The translations under genes and the position numbers were made by a program. Source: Ignavibacteria bacterium (GTDB taxonomy: Bacteria; Bacteroidota; Ignavibacteria; Tepidaquicellales; Tepidaquicellaceae). From it: DNA of 64,000 nt. The notes under the pieces are model-generated. The model had not been told where the DNA came from and did not search any database. It saw only the letters and a list, made by a program, of their open reading frames with translations. Positions within the stretch are counted from its first letter, which is position 1; every line of letters starts with the position of its first letter. The stretch lies in NCBI GenBank assembly GCA_016709315.1, contig JADJMZ010000001.1:1116001-1180000 (forward strand), read 5' to 3'. This document shows, in pieces, positions 15,123 through 24,274 of this stretch.

Positions 15123-18116
15123 TCAGGGTGTAATTCTGACTATATTTAAATCCACATTATTTGAAACTATTGACATGTCACTCACATCAGTTATAAGATC
15201 TCCGTTAACATCAGACAAAACATATCCCGACAGAGAATTGAAAGCATCGTTATCTACAATGCTGATATCCCCGACATCAATTATATTATCTTTATTAATA
15301 TCTCCCGAATATATACAGTATTTACTTCCCTCAAGTACGAGATTGTTTCCGTATGCCTGTGAAACAGAAGAAGATATATTATAACTCGCAGCATTGTCAT
15401 TGAATGAAACTGTATTACTGCTCCAGATTTCAATTGAGTTTCTGTGTCTGATATCTAAATAGTAATTTATTCCGTTTTGAGCTTTTTTAAAATAGAAGTA
15501 ACTGTTACCGTTAACACCAATGAAAGATTTAGCTGAATCTACAACTGCATAAGGAGCATAATTATTTCTGAGATAAACTCTGAATGTATCCTGAACAGTT
15601 GTATTGCTTACAGGATCATACAAACCCTGAGTATAAGCCGTCAGGTTAAGTGTCTGATACAAATCGGAATTATCATTAACAAGAATTTTTGAAGAATACT
15701 GAGGAAGAGTGATACTTCCTGTAACAGAGTTCCCGTCAAGATCTTTATAAGCAATCCCGTTCAGAGAAAACATTTTGGAAATATCGGTTTCATTTACAAA
15801 TAATTTAGATTTAAGCGATGAATCTATTTTACTTACATTGACCCTGAAATAATTTACATTATCTAAATAGAAAAGTGAATCAGGCAGTATCAGGTCAAAA
15901 GAAAGTCTTGCAGCAGTAAGATCTGTTGTATCAGCTTTTGATACAATAGAGTATTCTTTTCTTGTATTACTGTAGCTGAAATAGTTTTTAGGAAAAAACT
16001 TCGGGAAGAATTGAATCCCTGCGCCCATTCCCCAAACACTGAATGTACCGTTCTGATCTCCTGCACAACTGAAACTCAGAAGATAATAGTTACCTTGTGT
16101 AATTGACATATTGTTGCTCATTGTAAAACTTTCATTGTTTCCTACACCTGTCCATCTGATCTTCATGCTGCCCGCATCAAGAAGTGGATTATTTACATGG
16201 CTTATGTAAGAACCGGAAGGATAAGTAGTCCAGTTGTTAACATTGTTATTAAAATTTGAATTGATGACAAGATTACTGCTGAGAGTATCTGTTACACCAT
16301 ACTGACTGAAGGAAACAAGGCTGCTTTTTGAATTAAGATCTTCATTGAAATTACTTTTCCAGTAGCTGAGATTATAATTATTTGTTGAGTAAGTTCCGTA
16401 AACCATTGTCTTGTTAATTACATATTCGCTGTAAGGATTGCAGAAATAATTGCTGTCGAAATTTCCGAAGTCACTGAATGAGGAGTTCCTGAACATAATG
16501 TGCGACATACAAATCTGAGTGGACTGAAGACAATAAAAAATATTCCCTTTTACAATTGTGTTATAGGAGGGAACAAATACAGAACTTGACCAGTCTGAGA
16601 ATCTGATCTGTTCGGCAAAATTATTATACAGCAGGTTATTTCTTATCACATTACCGGAAGAAGGATATTTCATATCTATTATGATACCTACAAATCTGCA
16701 TGCATAAATACTATTTCTCTGAATTACTGTATTATTAAGTACAGACTCGTTAACATAAATTCCGCTTGCATAAGAAACCGGATTTGCACTGGATTCAGTA
16801 TTGCCGATTGAATTACTGATAATGTTGTCACTGATTTCAAGACCGTCGGAAGTTCCAACTGAAATACCGCCGCCGTCATTTAATGTAAGCAAAGAATAAC
16901 TTATATTATTTTTTCTTACTACAGCGCTTGTAGAAATGCTTATCCCACCATAACCTGTACTGTCAATTGTATTGCCTTCTATGATAGTTCCGATAGCATT
17001 CCAGATTAGCATTCCGTAATATCCGTATCCGTCTTCGCCGTAACCTGCTACCAGCCCTGTTCTGTTTATAAAGTTGCCGCTTATTTCACCCTGAGTAAAA
17101 ACTCCGGTTATTGCAGTGTTGAGCACATCTTCGATAACATTGTCAAAGATACTGTTGTCTATACCGTTAAATCTGATTCCGTATCTTTCTATTCTGCTGA
17201 TGTTACATCTTTGAACGGTAAAATTATTTCCTGTGTAACCGTCAACACCGGATTCCCTGAAACCTTTTATCTTCAGATCCTGAATGGTAATGCTTGCTAC
17301 GTTGATGTTCAAATATATTCCGTTCAATTTAGTCACAGCTTCCACATTCAGAGTCCCGGGGTTAACCCCTCCGGGAGCATAAAGATAAAGTTTGCCTGCA
17401 GCCTTGTCATAGAACCATTCGCCTTCAGTATCCAGCAAACTCAGTTTATTGTCAAAATAATAACCATAATTAGCCAGGATAGGATTCATTGAAGAAGTAG
17501 AAAAAGTAACATTTCCTCCGGAAAACGAAGACACTGTTTTTTTCTCATATATCCAGTTTATGGTTCTTACCTTGCAAACGGATCCGTTAAAGTAACCTGA
17601 GGACTGATTAAGCGCAGCATCATAAAACCCGGTGTTTCCGTTGCCTGCATCAATTTTTAAAAATCCTGTATTCGGATACCGTGCGATCGTCATTAACTTT
17701 TCACTGATCATAACCTGTGAAACCGTATCGCTGACAGACGCTTTATAAATATTTCCCGAATGTACTGACCAGCCGGTAATGCTTTTTATTCCGGTGATCT
17801 CCGGCAGTGCTCCGCTTCCGTAACTTCCGAATATAATATTGGAAGTTGTGGTTCCTGATTTCGAAACTTTAATTTCACCATAAAACTTATCTCCTCTTCT
17901 GAACAGAATCAGGTCTCCAGGATTGAAAGTGCTCATCGAGGAATTAACTTTTGAGATTGTTTTCCAGGGAGATGAGGAGCTCAATCCGTTATTTCCGTCA
18001 TTGCCGTTTGAAGCAACATAATAATTTGCTGAAAAGACAGGTAATGAAATTAACAGCATAAGAATCAATTCTCCGAATGCAATAGCATTCAGTTTTTTAC
18101 AGGTAAAGATTTTCAT
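15123..18116 (-). CDS. Exported right-handed beta-helix protein with HRNS-dockerin C-terminal module
   Basis: A 997-residue exported protein. A signal peptide (about 1-30) leads into YYVASNGNDGNNG, the usual opening of DUF1565/pectate-lyase-like beta-helix proteins. Residues of about 220-540 are N-rich parallel beta-helix coils. About 600-750 resemble a CenC-type carbohydrate-binding jelly roll (starting NLVINSNFNNNVNNW). The C-terminal ~160 residues are the module shared with two other proteins here: a beta domain with HRNSIEIWS (His891), then a two-loop dockerin (GDINKDNIIDVGD and SDVNGDLITDVSD). No T9SS domain follows. The ATG has a good Shine-Dalgarno (AAGGAGTC). A polysaccharide lyase or hydrolase role is plausible but no catalytic site was recognised. 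Confidence 0.85.
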   Translation of the reverse strand: MKIFTCKKLNAIAFGELILMLLISLPVFSANYYVASNGNDGNNGLSSSSPWKTISKVNSSMSTFNPGDLILFRRGDKFYGEIKVSKSGTTTSNIIFGSYGSGALPEITGIKSITGWSVHSGNIYKASVSDTVSQVMISEKLMTIARYPNTGFLKIDAGNGNTGFYDAALNQSSGYFNGSVCKVRTINWIYEKKTVSSFSGGNVTFSTSSMNPILANYGYYFDNKLSLLDTEGEWFYDKAAGKLYLYAPGGVNPGTLNVEAVTKLNGIYLNINVASITIQDLKIKGFRESGVDGYTGNNFTVQRCNISRIERYGIRFNGIDNSIFDNVIEDVLNTAITGVFTQGEISGNFINRTGLVAGYGEDGYGYYGMLIWNAIGTIIEGNTIDSTGYGGISISTSAVVRKNNISYSLLTLNDGGGISVGTSDGLEISDNIISNSIGNTESSANPVSYASGIYVNESVLNNTVIQRNSIYACRFVGIIIDMKYPSSGNVIRNNLLYNNFAEQIRFSDWSSSVFVPSYNTIVKGNIFYCLQSTQICMSHIMFRNSSFSDFGNFDSNYFCNPYSEYVINKTMVYGTYSTNNYNLSYWKSNFNEDLNSKSSLVSFSQYGVTDTLSSNLVINSNFNNNVNNWTTYPSGSYISHVNNPLLDAGSMKIRWTGVGNNESFTMSNNMSITQGNYYLLSFSCAGDQNGTFSVWGMGAGIQFFPKFFPKNYFSYSNTRKEYSIVSKADTTDLTAARLSFDLILPDSLFYLDNVNYFRVNVSKIDSSLKSKLFVNETDISKMFSLNGIAYKDLDGNSVTGSITLPQYSSKILVNDNSDLYQTLNLTAYTQGLYDPVSNTTVQDTFRVYLRNNYAPYAVVDSAKSFIGVNGNSYFYFKKAQNGINYYLDIRHRNSIEIWSSNTVSFNDNAASYNISSSVSQAYGNNLVLEGSKYCIYSGDINKDNIIDVGDISIVDNDAFNSLSGYVLSDVNGDLITDVSDMSIVSNNVDLNIVRITP

Positions 18117-18285
18117 TAAAGACTCCTTCTTGAACTAAGTTTAGAAATAATAATGTTTATTAAAACTATTTGGGGTAGATTTATGGTGTAAATTGGGGTG
18201 TGTAAAAGTAAGGTATAAATTTTTTTTCAGCAAGTTATAAAAATTTTATCCGAATCTCTTCTTCCAATCTGTATTTACAAAAGAG

Positions 18286-18308
18286 AAACAGGTTATCTGC
18301 CTGTTTCC
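18286..18308 (-). terminator. Intrinsic terminator after the Ycf48-like gene
   Basis: Perfect eight-base stem GAAACAGG / CCTGTTTC with a seven-base loop, 30 bases past the stop of the 18338-20779 gene. On the minus strand it is followed by CTCTTTTG, a moderate T-tract. Confidence 0.65.
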
Positions 18309-18337
18309 CTCCCGTAAAAGCTAAAATTTCTTATCTT

Positions 18338-20779
18338 TTATTTTAGCAGAATCATTTTCCTGGTTTGCTTAAATTCTCCTGCAACAAGAGTGTAAAAGTA
18401 TATTCCGCTTGAAAGACTGTTTCCGTCTAATTTTACTTTATAACTTCCTGCAGGTTTGTTTTCATTCACAAGTTTTACAATTTCTTTTCCGAGATTGTTA
18501 TAGACCACAAGTCTTACGTTTGACATCCTTTCATTTATGTCTGCAGGTATTGTATAACTTATCACTGTAACAGGATTGAAAGGATTGGGATAATTTTGTC
18601 TTAGAATGAATTTATCCGGAGTTCCGATCTGAACCAATGATGAGAGGTTATGATATGAAAAGTTACCGTTGAGATCAAGTTGTTTCAATCTGTAACTATA
18701 CTTACCTGGACTTAATTCCATGTCTTTGAATGAATAATAATTAGGGGCAGAACTTGTTCCGTATCCTGTTACATTTCCTGCGGTGATCCATTGGTCTGAG
18801 GAAGTTCTTCTTTCTATACTGAAGCCTGAATTGTCTGTTTCTGATGAAGTAGACCAGTATAAAGTTACGTCATTTCCGTTTAATGAATAAGTAAACGATG
18901 AGAGTTCAACAGGCAATGCGCCTCCGTCTTCAGTTCTGAGTATTGTTCCTCTTGTACCAACTACTATACTTACTCCAATAGAAGGTGATGAAATTCCATT
19001 AAGCCGTGTTTTTAAACCGCTTGATAATTTTGCCCAGGTGCTTCCTTCATCTTCTGATTTTAAAATGATTCCGTTTTCTCCGATTGCCGTATATGAAAGC
19101 AGTAAATCAATTTTTGCAGATACATCATATAAATTTTTTGTTGTCAGGCTTCTTAGTCCGGAAGTATCTAGATACCATGTTTCACCTTTATTGGTCGTAT
19201 ATAAAACTGTCGCGCTGTCTCCCACGCAAATTCCGTTATCTGCATCTGCAAAAGATAATGATCTTAAAGCTCCTCCAACGGCACCGGATACGACTGTTGC
19301 CCAGGAAGTTCCTCCGTTTGTTGTGCGAATGATCTTCCCGCTGTCACCGCAGGCTACGGCTATGTCTTCAGAGAACGTTACAACAGAATGCATATTTGCT
19401 GTTGTTAAAGGTATTGATACTGACCAGTTAAAACCTCCGTTTGTTGTTTTATACAAAAATCCTCCGTCAGTCGCGCACCATCCGATTTTATGAAGTCCGA
19501 AAAAACCTGTCAATGGAAATTTTCCAATGTTAATGTCATTTACTGAATTTGAAATCGGAAGTGACTGGGAAGTCCAGTTTGCACCGCCATTGCTTGTATA
19601 TTGTATCATTCCGCTTTGTCCGCAAACCCACCCTGTATCATTATCAAGAAAGTGAACTGAATTAATTGTGTTAAATGATGAAGTCAGAACTGAAGTCCAT
19701 TTATTACCTCCGTCAGTGGTTTTATTTATTATACCGCTGTAACCTCCCGCCCATCCCGTATTGCTGTTTATAAAAAATGTTGAGTTTAATGCATACAAAG
19801 GATCAGATGGTGAAACAAACGCATGAAGATTAGTACTCCAGTTCGATCCTCCGTTAGTCGTGGACAGGACAGTCCCTTTATCTCCGACTGTAATTCCGTC
19901 AGTACCGGAAATTGCAGATACTGATCGCAGTATGTTTGAAGTTCCGCTCGACTGACCTGACCAGTTAGTTCCGGCATTGGTAGTTCTCCTGATTGAAGAA
20001 TTTCCTCCGATAGTTTCAATACTGCCGACACTCCATCCGCTGGAGACATCTGAAAAATGTATCCCGAACAAAGTGCTGAATCCCGCACCAGTTGTTTGAG
20101 AAGTCCAGCTTGTTCCTGCGTTTGTAGTGTATCTTACTGGTCCGCTTCCAGATGTCCATCCTGTATTTGAATTTAGAAAGAAAAGGGAATTGTATGAACC
20201 TGTCAGTATTGTTGAAGTCCAGCCCGATCCGCCGTTTGTTGTTTTAAAAATGTTTGAAGAGTTTACATAAAATCCTGTATTAGCAGAAACGAAAAAAGAG
20301 GAGTTAGCCGACAACGTTAATCCGTAATCCGTCCAGCCTGCCCCTCCGTTAGTGCTTCGGAGTTCTTTCTCTCCCGTAGCATATCCTGTATCAATTGTCG
20401 GAAAATGAACCGAAGTTATGTTCCAGGTAACTCCGGTTGAAAGCACAGTCCAGTTATTTCCGCCATCAATTGTTTTTAATATTGTTCCGTTATTTCCTGC
20501 AGCCCAGCCGGTAAATTCATTTTTAAAATAAACTGAATTCAGTTTATAAAATGTTTTGCTATCCAGTCCTGACCAGTTCACTCCTCCGTCGTAAGTTGCA
20601 TAAGCTAATCCTGAATCTCCGACCATCCAGCCCAAAGATGGATTTATAAAGAATACTGAATTAATATTTGTTCCGGTTGATTTTAGGATCCATCCGGTTT
20701 GTGAATATGAAATATTGTTTTGTCCAGAGATAAGAATTAAAATGAACATTAAACTGAAGTAAGTTTTTAGATTTTTCAT
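18338..20779 (-). CDS. Exported Ycf48-like beta-propeller protein with T9SS sorting domain
   Basis: An 813-residue protein with a signal peptide (about 1-26) and about thirteen repeats ending in (G/A)G-x-x-W(T/S), each with a G-W-x-x-G strand, which is the YCF48/BNR propeller pattern; that number suggests two propellers. Residues of about 640-720 form a beta domain typically found before the T9SS domain (LSSFTYSLNGNDVTLYW). The end is a type A T9SS sorting domain (NYPNPFNPVTVISYTIP up to KMILLK), so it is exported by the Por system and probably anchored at the surface. No enzymatic site was seen. It has a strong Shine-Dalgarno (AAGGAG), a Bacteroidota-type promoter and a structured leader upstream, listed separately. 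Confidence 0.88.
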   Translation of the reverse strand: MKNLKTYFSLMFILILISGQNNISYSQTGWILKSTGTNINSVFFINPSLGWMVGDSGLAYATYDGGVNWSGLDSKTFYKLNSVYFKNEFTGWAAGNNGTILKTIDGGNNWTVLSTGVTWNITSVHFPTIDTGYATGEKELRSTNGGAGWTDYGLTLSANSSFFVSANTGFYVNSSNIFKTTNGGSGWTSTILTGSYNSLFFLNSNTGWTSGSGPVRYTTNAGTSWTSQTTGAGFSTLFGIHFSDVSSGWSVGSIETIGGNSSIRRTTNAGTNWSGQSSGTSNILRSVSAISGTDGITVGDKGTVLSTTNGGSNWSTNLHAFVSPSDPLYALNSTFFINSNTGWAGGYSGIINKTTDGGNKWTSVLTSSFNTINSVHFLDNDTGWVCGQSGMIQYTSNGGANWTSQSLPISNSVNDINIGKFPLTGFFGLHKIGWCATDGGFLYKTTNGGFNWSVSIPLTTANMHSVVTFSEDIAVACGDSGKIIRTTNGGTSWATVVSGAVGGALRSLSFADADNGICVGDSATVLYTTNKGETWYLDTSGLRSLTTKNLYDVSAKIDLLLSYTAIGENGIILKSEDEGSTWAKLSSGLKTRLNGISSPSIGVSIVVGTRGTILRTEDGGALPVELSSFTYSLNGNDVTLYWSTSSETDNSGFSIERRTSSDQWITAGNVTGYGTSSAPNYYSFKDMELSPGKYSYRLKQLDLNGNFSYHNLSSLVQIGTPDKFILRQNYPNPFNPVTVISYTIPADINERMSNVRLVVYNNLGKEIVKLVNENKPAGSYKVKLDGNSLSSGIYFYTLVAGEFKQTRKMILLK

Positions 20780-20811
20780 TTGATGATTCTCCTTTTTAAT
20801 TTAAAATTTTG

Positions 20812-20898
20812 TGGCAGCATGACTTACAGTTGCAGGCTGTATTTCTAATGTTTCAGAACGAGTCCGGATCTCATATCTAACATCGAGTGACGCTGCCA
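20812..20898 (-). ncRNA. Structured 5' leader of the Ycf48-like gene (unassigned, riboswitch-like)
   Basis: On the minus strand these 87 bases fold as a three-way junction. The closing stem pairs 20886-20898 with 20812-20824: 13 positions, 12 paired including one G-U, one mismatch. A five-pair hairpin (TACAG/CTGTA) lies at 20825-20841, and a six-pair stem at 20847-20852/20879-20884 encloses a GAG/CTC hairpin. The closing stem is better as minus-strand RNA than as plus-strand RNA, because one A-C mismatch becomes U-G. It sits between a promoter (20924-20955) and the Shine-Dalgarno of the gene. It matches no riboswitch consensus I can recall. Confidence 0.45.
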
Positions 20899-20923
20899 TT
20901 TATTATGTAATTGTTTTGTTGTT

Positions 20924-20955
20924 CAAAATTAAATTTATTCTTTTCCTGTTGCAAA
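20924..20955 (-). promoter_or_regulatory. Bacteroidota-type promoter for the Ycf48-like gene
   Basis: On the minus strand: TTTG at 20955-20952, a 20-base spacer, then TAATTTTG at 20931-20924. This matches the Bacteroidetes sigma-A pattern TTTG-N19/21-TAnnTTTG. Transcription would begin near 20917 and give a leader of about 138 bases that contains the structured element. Confidence 0.6.
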
Positions 20956-21093
20956 GAAAGATTTTTCTGTTTGCAAATCAAAACCTGGCGAACATACACT
21001 CCGATTCGGAAAAAAGTTGTAATTATTAACACAAAAAGCTATTTTTATTGTAACCCCGCAGGATATTTTGCAGAATTTTTAAGCCGGAAATTT

Positions 21094-22557
21094 ATGCTTA
21101 ATTCAAAGTTAATTGATATTCTTAAAAGCTTTTCTAAGGAAGAAATCAAGAAGTTCTCGGAATTTCTCGCTTCTCCTTTTCATAATAAGAATAAAAAAGC
21201 AATTCTGCTTTTTGAGATCCTCTCAAAACATCATCCGCATTACGAACATAAAAATCTTACAAAAGAAAATTTATTCATAAGTATTTTCACAGATTCTGAT
21301 AAAACATCTGCATTCAATGATGCCTCAATAAGGAATCTTCTTTCCGATCTGATGATACTTGCGGAAAAATTTCTGGGGCATACAGAAGCAGAAAAAGACA
21401 GATTCTTCTTCAATGAAAAGATACTGAAAGGACTGGAAAACAGAAATCTTGCCGGTGTTTTTGAAAAGAGAATTAAAACGGCTGAAGATGTTTTAAATAA
21501 TAATTTATTCGAAGGCGAGGAGGATTTTTACAAAAAATTCATTCTCGAGGAATTGAAATCAAACAACAGTCAGTATTATGATAATCTTAAACTTTACAAA
21601 AGTGATTTCATTTTAAAAGCATCCGATTATCTTACATATTACTATCTCATCAGAACTTTTAAGATGATAAACTTTTTCGAATGGCAGAAGCAGTATAACA
21701 TTGATCAATCTTCCGGTATCGCAGTTGAAATACTCAAAGGAGTGAATCTGGATGAGATTGCTGAAAAAACAAAAGCAAGGTCATCCGAAGATCATGAAAT
21801 ATTATCTGTTTACATAAAAATGTATTATGCGCTTACTGATCCCGGTAACGATGAAAGATATTACAGTTACAAAAAAATTCTGACTGAACATGACAGCCTG
21901 TTCTCTTCACTTGAAAAATACGGACTTTATATATGTCTCGCTAACTGCTGTGTCCAGAAAATTGATATAGGAAATGAAAAATTTAATAAGGAATGTTTTG
22001 AAGTATATAAGCTCATGTTCGGAAAAAAAGTTTTTGACGCTTATCCGGGTTATTTTTCCATGACAACATATACCGCAATACTTCATACTGGCCTGTCTTC
22101 TGAAAATTACGAAGAAGTTGAAAAATTCATTGAAAAATATTCAGGAAAACTTAATCCTGAACACAGTGAAGATGCTTTAAATTATAGTTATGCTCAGCTT
22201 AATTTTTACAAAAAACAATTCGGCAGATCACTTGAATACATAAGCAGGACAGACACGGAATTTTCAAATTTTAAATATCATCTGAAAGTCCTTGTTTTGA
22301 AAATTTATTATGAGACAGAGGATTATGATTCTATGTATTATGCGGCGGATTCATTTTCACATTTTTTAAATAAAAATAAAATGGTGAGAGGGAGATACAG
22401 GGAAGAATTCAGTAATTTTATTAAGACTCTTGATCTTCTTGTAAAATACAGGCTTGGAAAAGATGAGAAGCTGCTTTTCAGAATCAGAAAATTAACTGAT
22501 GGTTCAAATACTGCAAGCAGAAACTGGTTAAAGAAAAAATTTGAGGAAATTAAATAA
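21094..22557 (+). CDS. Uncharacterised helical protein, paralogue of the 29116-30543 product
   Basis: Function not recognised. I start at ATG 21094 (487 residues): the frame opens 183 bases earlier, but only from here does it align with its paralogue, both beginning M-x-x-(S)K-x-IDIL(K/R)-(S/T)FSKE(E/D)IKKFS, followed by (F/Y)LASP. The protein is lysine- and glutamate-rich, mostly helical in look, with no signal peptide, no membrane segment and no nucleotide-binding motif. Regular helix-loop-helix units in the second half (for example LNYSYAQLNFYKKQFGRSLEY) suggest TPR-like repeats. A cytoplasmic scaffold or regulatory role is a guess. Both paralogues lie next to genes for exported proteins. 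Confidence 0.75.
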   Translation: MLNSKLIDILKSFSKEEIKKFSEFLASPFHNKNKKAILLFEILSKHHPHYEHKNLTKENLFISIFTDSDKTSAFNDASIRNLLSDLMILAEKFLGHTEAEKDRFFFNEKILKGLENRNLAGVFEKRIKTAEDVLNNNLFEGEEDFYKKFILEELKSNNSQYYDNLKLYKSDFILKASDYLTYYYLIRTFKMINFFEWQKQYNIDQSSGIAVEILKGVNLDEIAEKTKARSSEDHEILSVYIKMYYALTDPGNDERYYSYKKILTEHDSLFSSLEKYGLYICLANCCVQKIDIGNEKFNKECFEVYKLMFGKKVFDAYPGYFSMTTYTAILHTGLSSENYEEVEKFIEKYSGKLNPEHSEDALNYSYAQLNFYKKQFGRSLEYISRTDTEFSNFKYHLKVLVLKIYYETEDYDSMYYAADSFSHFLNKNKMVRGRYREEFSNFIKTLDLLVKYRLGKDEKLLFRIRKLTDGSNTASRNWLKKKFEEIK

Positions 22558-22583
22558 TATTTATTGTTCCTGAAATTTCTTAT

Positions 22584-24119
22584 TCACGGAACAATTTTAA
22601 TTACATTATTCAAACTATTATTATCCGCTATTGACATATCACCGGCATCAGTGATATAATCTCCGTTAAGATCTGAGTCCAGATAACCTGATAATGAAAG
22701 AATGACATCATTGTCAATAATGCTTATATCGGAAGCGTCAATTATCCCGTCCTGATCCGTATCTCCGCTGTAAGTACAGTATTTCATTCCTTTGGGAACG
22801 AGATTGTTTCCATAAGCCTGTGATGCTGAGGAAGTAAGATCATAATTCATGAGAGAATTCATCGTAAAAACTATCCCGCCGGACTTACTCCAGGTCTCAA
22901 TGCTGTTTCTGTGTTTAAGTGAAATGTAATAAGTCCCTGAAGGCGCATTTTTGAAAGCAAAATATCCTGTTAAAGAAACAGAATCAATTAATGCCATTGA
23001 TGAATCTACAATATTATATGGTGAATAAATATTTCTAAGACAGACTCGGAATGTATCATTTATATTTAGTCTGTTTACATTCTCATTATAAAATCCCTGA
23101 GGAGCAGCAGTCAGATTTAACTTACTGTAAAGTGTAGGAAGATCTGCGCATTGCAGCCGGAAAGGATTCTTTCCGTAACCTGTATTCCAGTAATCATAAT
23201 TTTCTTTAATATTTTTCCACTGAATCCTTCCCTGAGAAACATAAACTCCGACAGAATCTATGAACTGTTTCATCTTATTCAGCTGACTTGTATTGAACTG
23301 TCCCACACTCATAAAAACAGTTGAAGTATAATATCCTGAATCCGGAATTAAATTATATTTTATTGCATCTATTAAAAATCTAACCCTGTTAAGAGCGGTT
23401 GTAACTGAAGTAGTATCAAAAATTTTATTTGTACATCCGTTACCGATCAGAGTCAGATGTTTTGTAGAATCATGAAAATAATAATTTGCCATGCTCTGAG
23501 GTTTCCAGATGCCGTAGTTCTGCGGATCATCGAGATGATTCCGGGTTCCTCCGCCCCATAAAATATCCGGTTTCCAGAAATATGAAGTAAAAACTCTTCC
23601 GTAAATTCCTGATTCAAGATTTTCCCAGTTGTTTCCGCCTACTATAGTATCATAAAGAAATCCGCCTACGATTTTTGCAGGTGTGATTCCTAATTGAGTA
23701 TGCAGATAAGCTACATCAGCATAGTTGTACTGACTTTCGTGAGCGTGAGGATCACAACTTACGCCTTTATCTTCGACAAGCCACTTTAATAAATTTTTTC
23801 CGTTCGTATTGAGAATTACACTTCCCGTGTCAAAGTTTTTTACGGCAACTAAAAATTTCCAGTCGGACTGAAAATCCCACTTAACTCCTTTGAGCTGAAC
23901 ATACTCCGCAAGCTGAACGATTATGTTTCTTCTTAAAATATAGTAATTAAAATTTGTGTAATTTTCATTTTCTTCATTGTGTGTCACAAATGTAATGCTG
24001 GCAGGAGTTGATGATTTGGATTCTTTGGGATTGATAACCGAATGGAAGAGAATTACAAAACAAATGAAAATTTTAATTGCAAATATATTTATTTTTAAAA
24101 GAAAAAAAGATTTGTTCAT
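22584..24119 (-). CDS. Exported protein of unknown catalytic type with HRNS-dockerin module
   Basis: I use ATG 24117-24119 (511 residues), giving a normal signal peptide (MNKSFFLLK followed by a hydrophobic stretch to about residue 33); the frame extends nine codons further only to a TTG. The N-terminal ~330 residues include FVTHNEEN, a CDPHAHESQYNY segment and WGGGTRNHLDD, which have the look of a polysaccharide-deacetylase or TIM-barrel hydrolase face, but I cannot name a family. The C-terminal ~160 residues are the HRNSIETWS beta domain (His403) and dockerin loops (GDTDQDGIIDASD, SDLNGDYITDAGD). No T9SS domain. No Shine-Dalgarno, unlike its neighbours. Confidence 0.75.
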   Translation of the reverse strand: MNKSFFLLKINIFAIKIFICFVILFHSVINPKESKSSTPASITFVTHNEENENYTNFNYYILRRNIIVQLAEYVQLKGVKWDFQSDWKFLVAVKNFDTGSVILNTNGKNLLKWLVEDKGVSCDPHAHESQYNYADVAYLHTQLGITPAKIVGGFLYDTIVGGNNWENLESGIYGRVFTSYFWKPDILWGGGTRNHLDDPQNYGIWKPQSMANYYFHDSTKHLTLIGNGCTNKIFDTTSVTTALNRVRFLIDAIKYNLIPDSGYYTSTVFMSVGQFNTSQLNKMKQFIDSVGVYVSQGRIQWKNIKENYDYWNTGYGKNPFRLQCADLPTLYSKLNLTAAPQGFYNENVNRLNINDTFRVCLRNIYSPYNIVDSSMALIDSVSLTGYFAFKNAPSGTYYISLKHRNSIETWSKSGGIVFTMNSLMNYDLTSSASQAYGNNLVPKGMKYCTYSGDTDQDGIIDASDISIIDNDVILSLSGYLDSDLNGDYITDAGDMSIADNNSLNNVIKIVP

Positions 24120-24214
24120 AAGAGATTGGATTATATTAATTTTCAAAAATAGTTTTTCAATTTTGACAAAATCTATTCTGAATAGTTTAAAGAGTACTGA
24201 TTTTATAAAACTAA

Positions 24215-24244
24215 AAAACCGGCTGAAAATTTTCTGCCGGTTTT
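24215..24244 (-). terminator. Intrinsic terminator after the metallopeptidase gene
   Basis: Perfect nine-base stem AAAACCGGC / GCCGGTTTT; the loop is itself self-complementary (GAAAATTTTC). On the minus strand a T-rich tail follows (TTTTTTAGTTTT). It lies 30 bases beyond the stop of the metallopeptidase gene. Confidence 0.85.
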
Positions 24245-24274
24245 AATTTAACAAAAGAGTATGAATGAAAATAT

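Larger units (their letters stand above)
20780..21093. other. Divergent intergenic region with leader RNA and promoter
   Basis: A 314-bp gap between the minus-strand Ycf48-like gene and the plus-strand unknown gene. The left part holds the structured leader and its promoter. The right part, about 20960-21093, is in an open frame continuous with the 21094 gene but has no conserved coding content; I treat it as leader. No clear plus-strand promoter box was found. Confidence 0.55.

Noticed and set aside
20812..20898. Hammerhead ribozyme in the leader
   Set aside because: A three-way junction and a GAAA are present, but the CUGAUGA core is not (only CUCGAUG), and the cleavage-site context does not fit.
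20911..21093. N-terminal extension of the 21094 gene
   Set aside because: The extra 61 residues are Cys/Phe/Lys-rich and have no counterpart in the paralogue, whose start aligns with ATG 21094.
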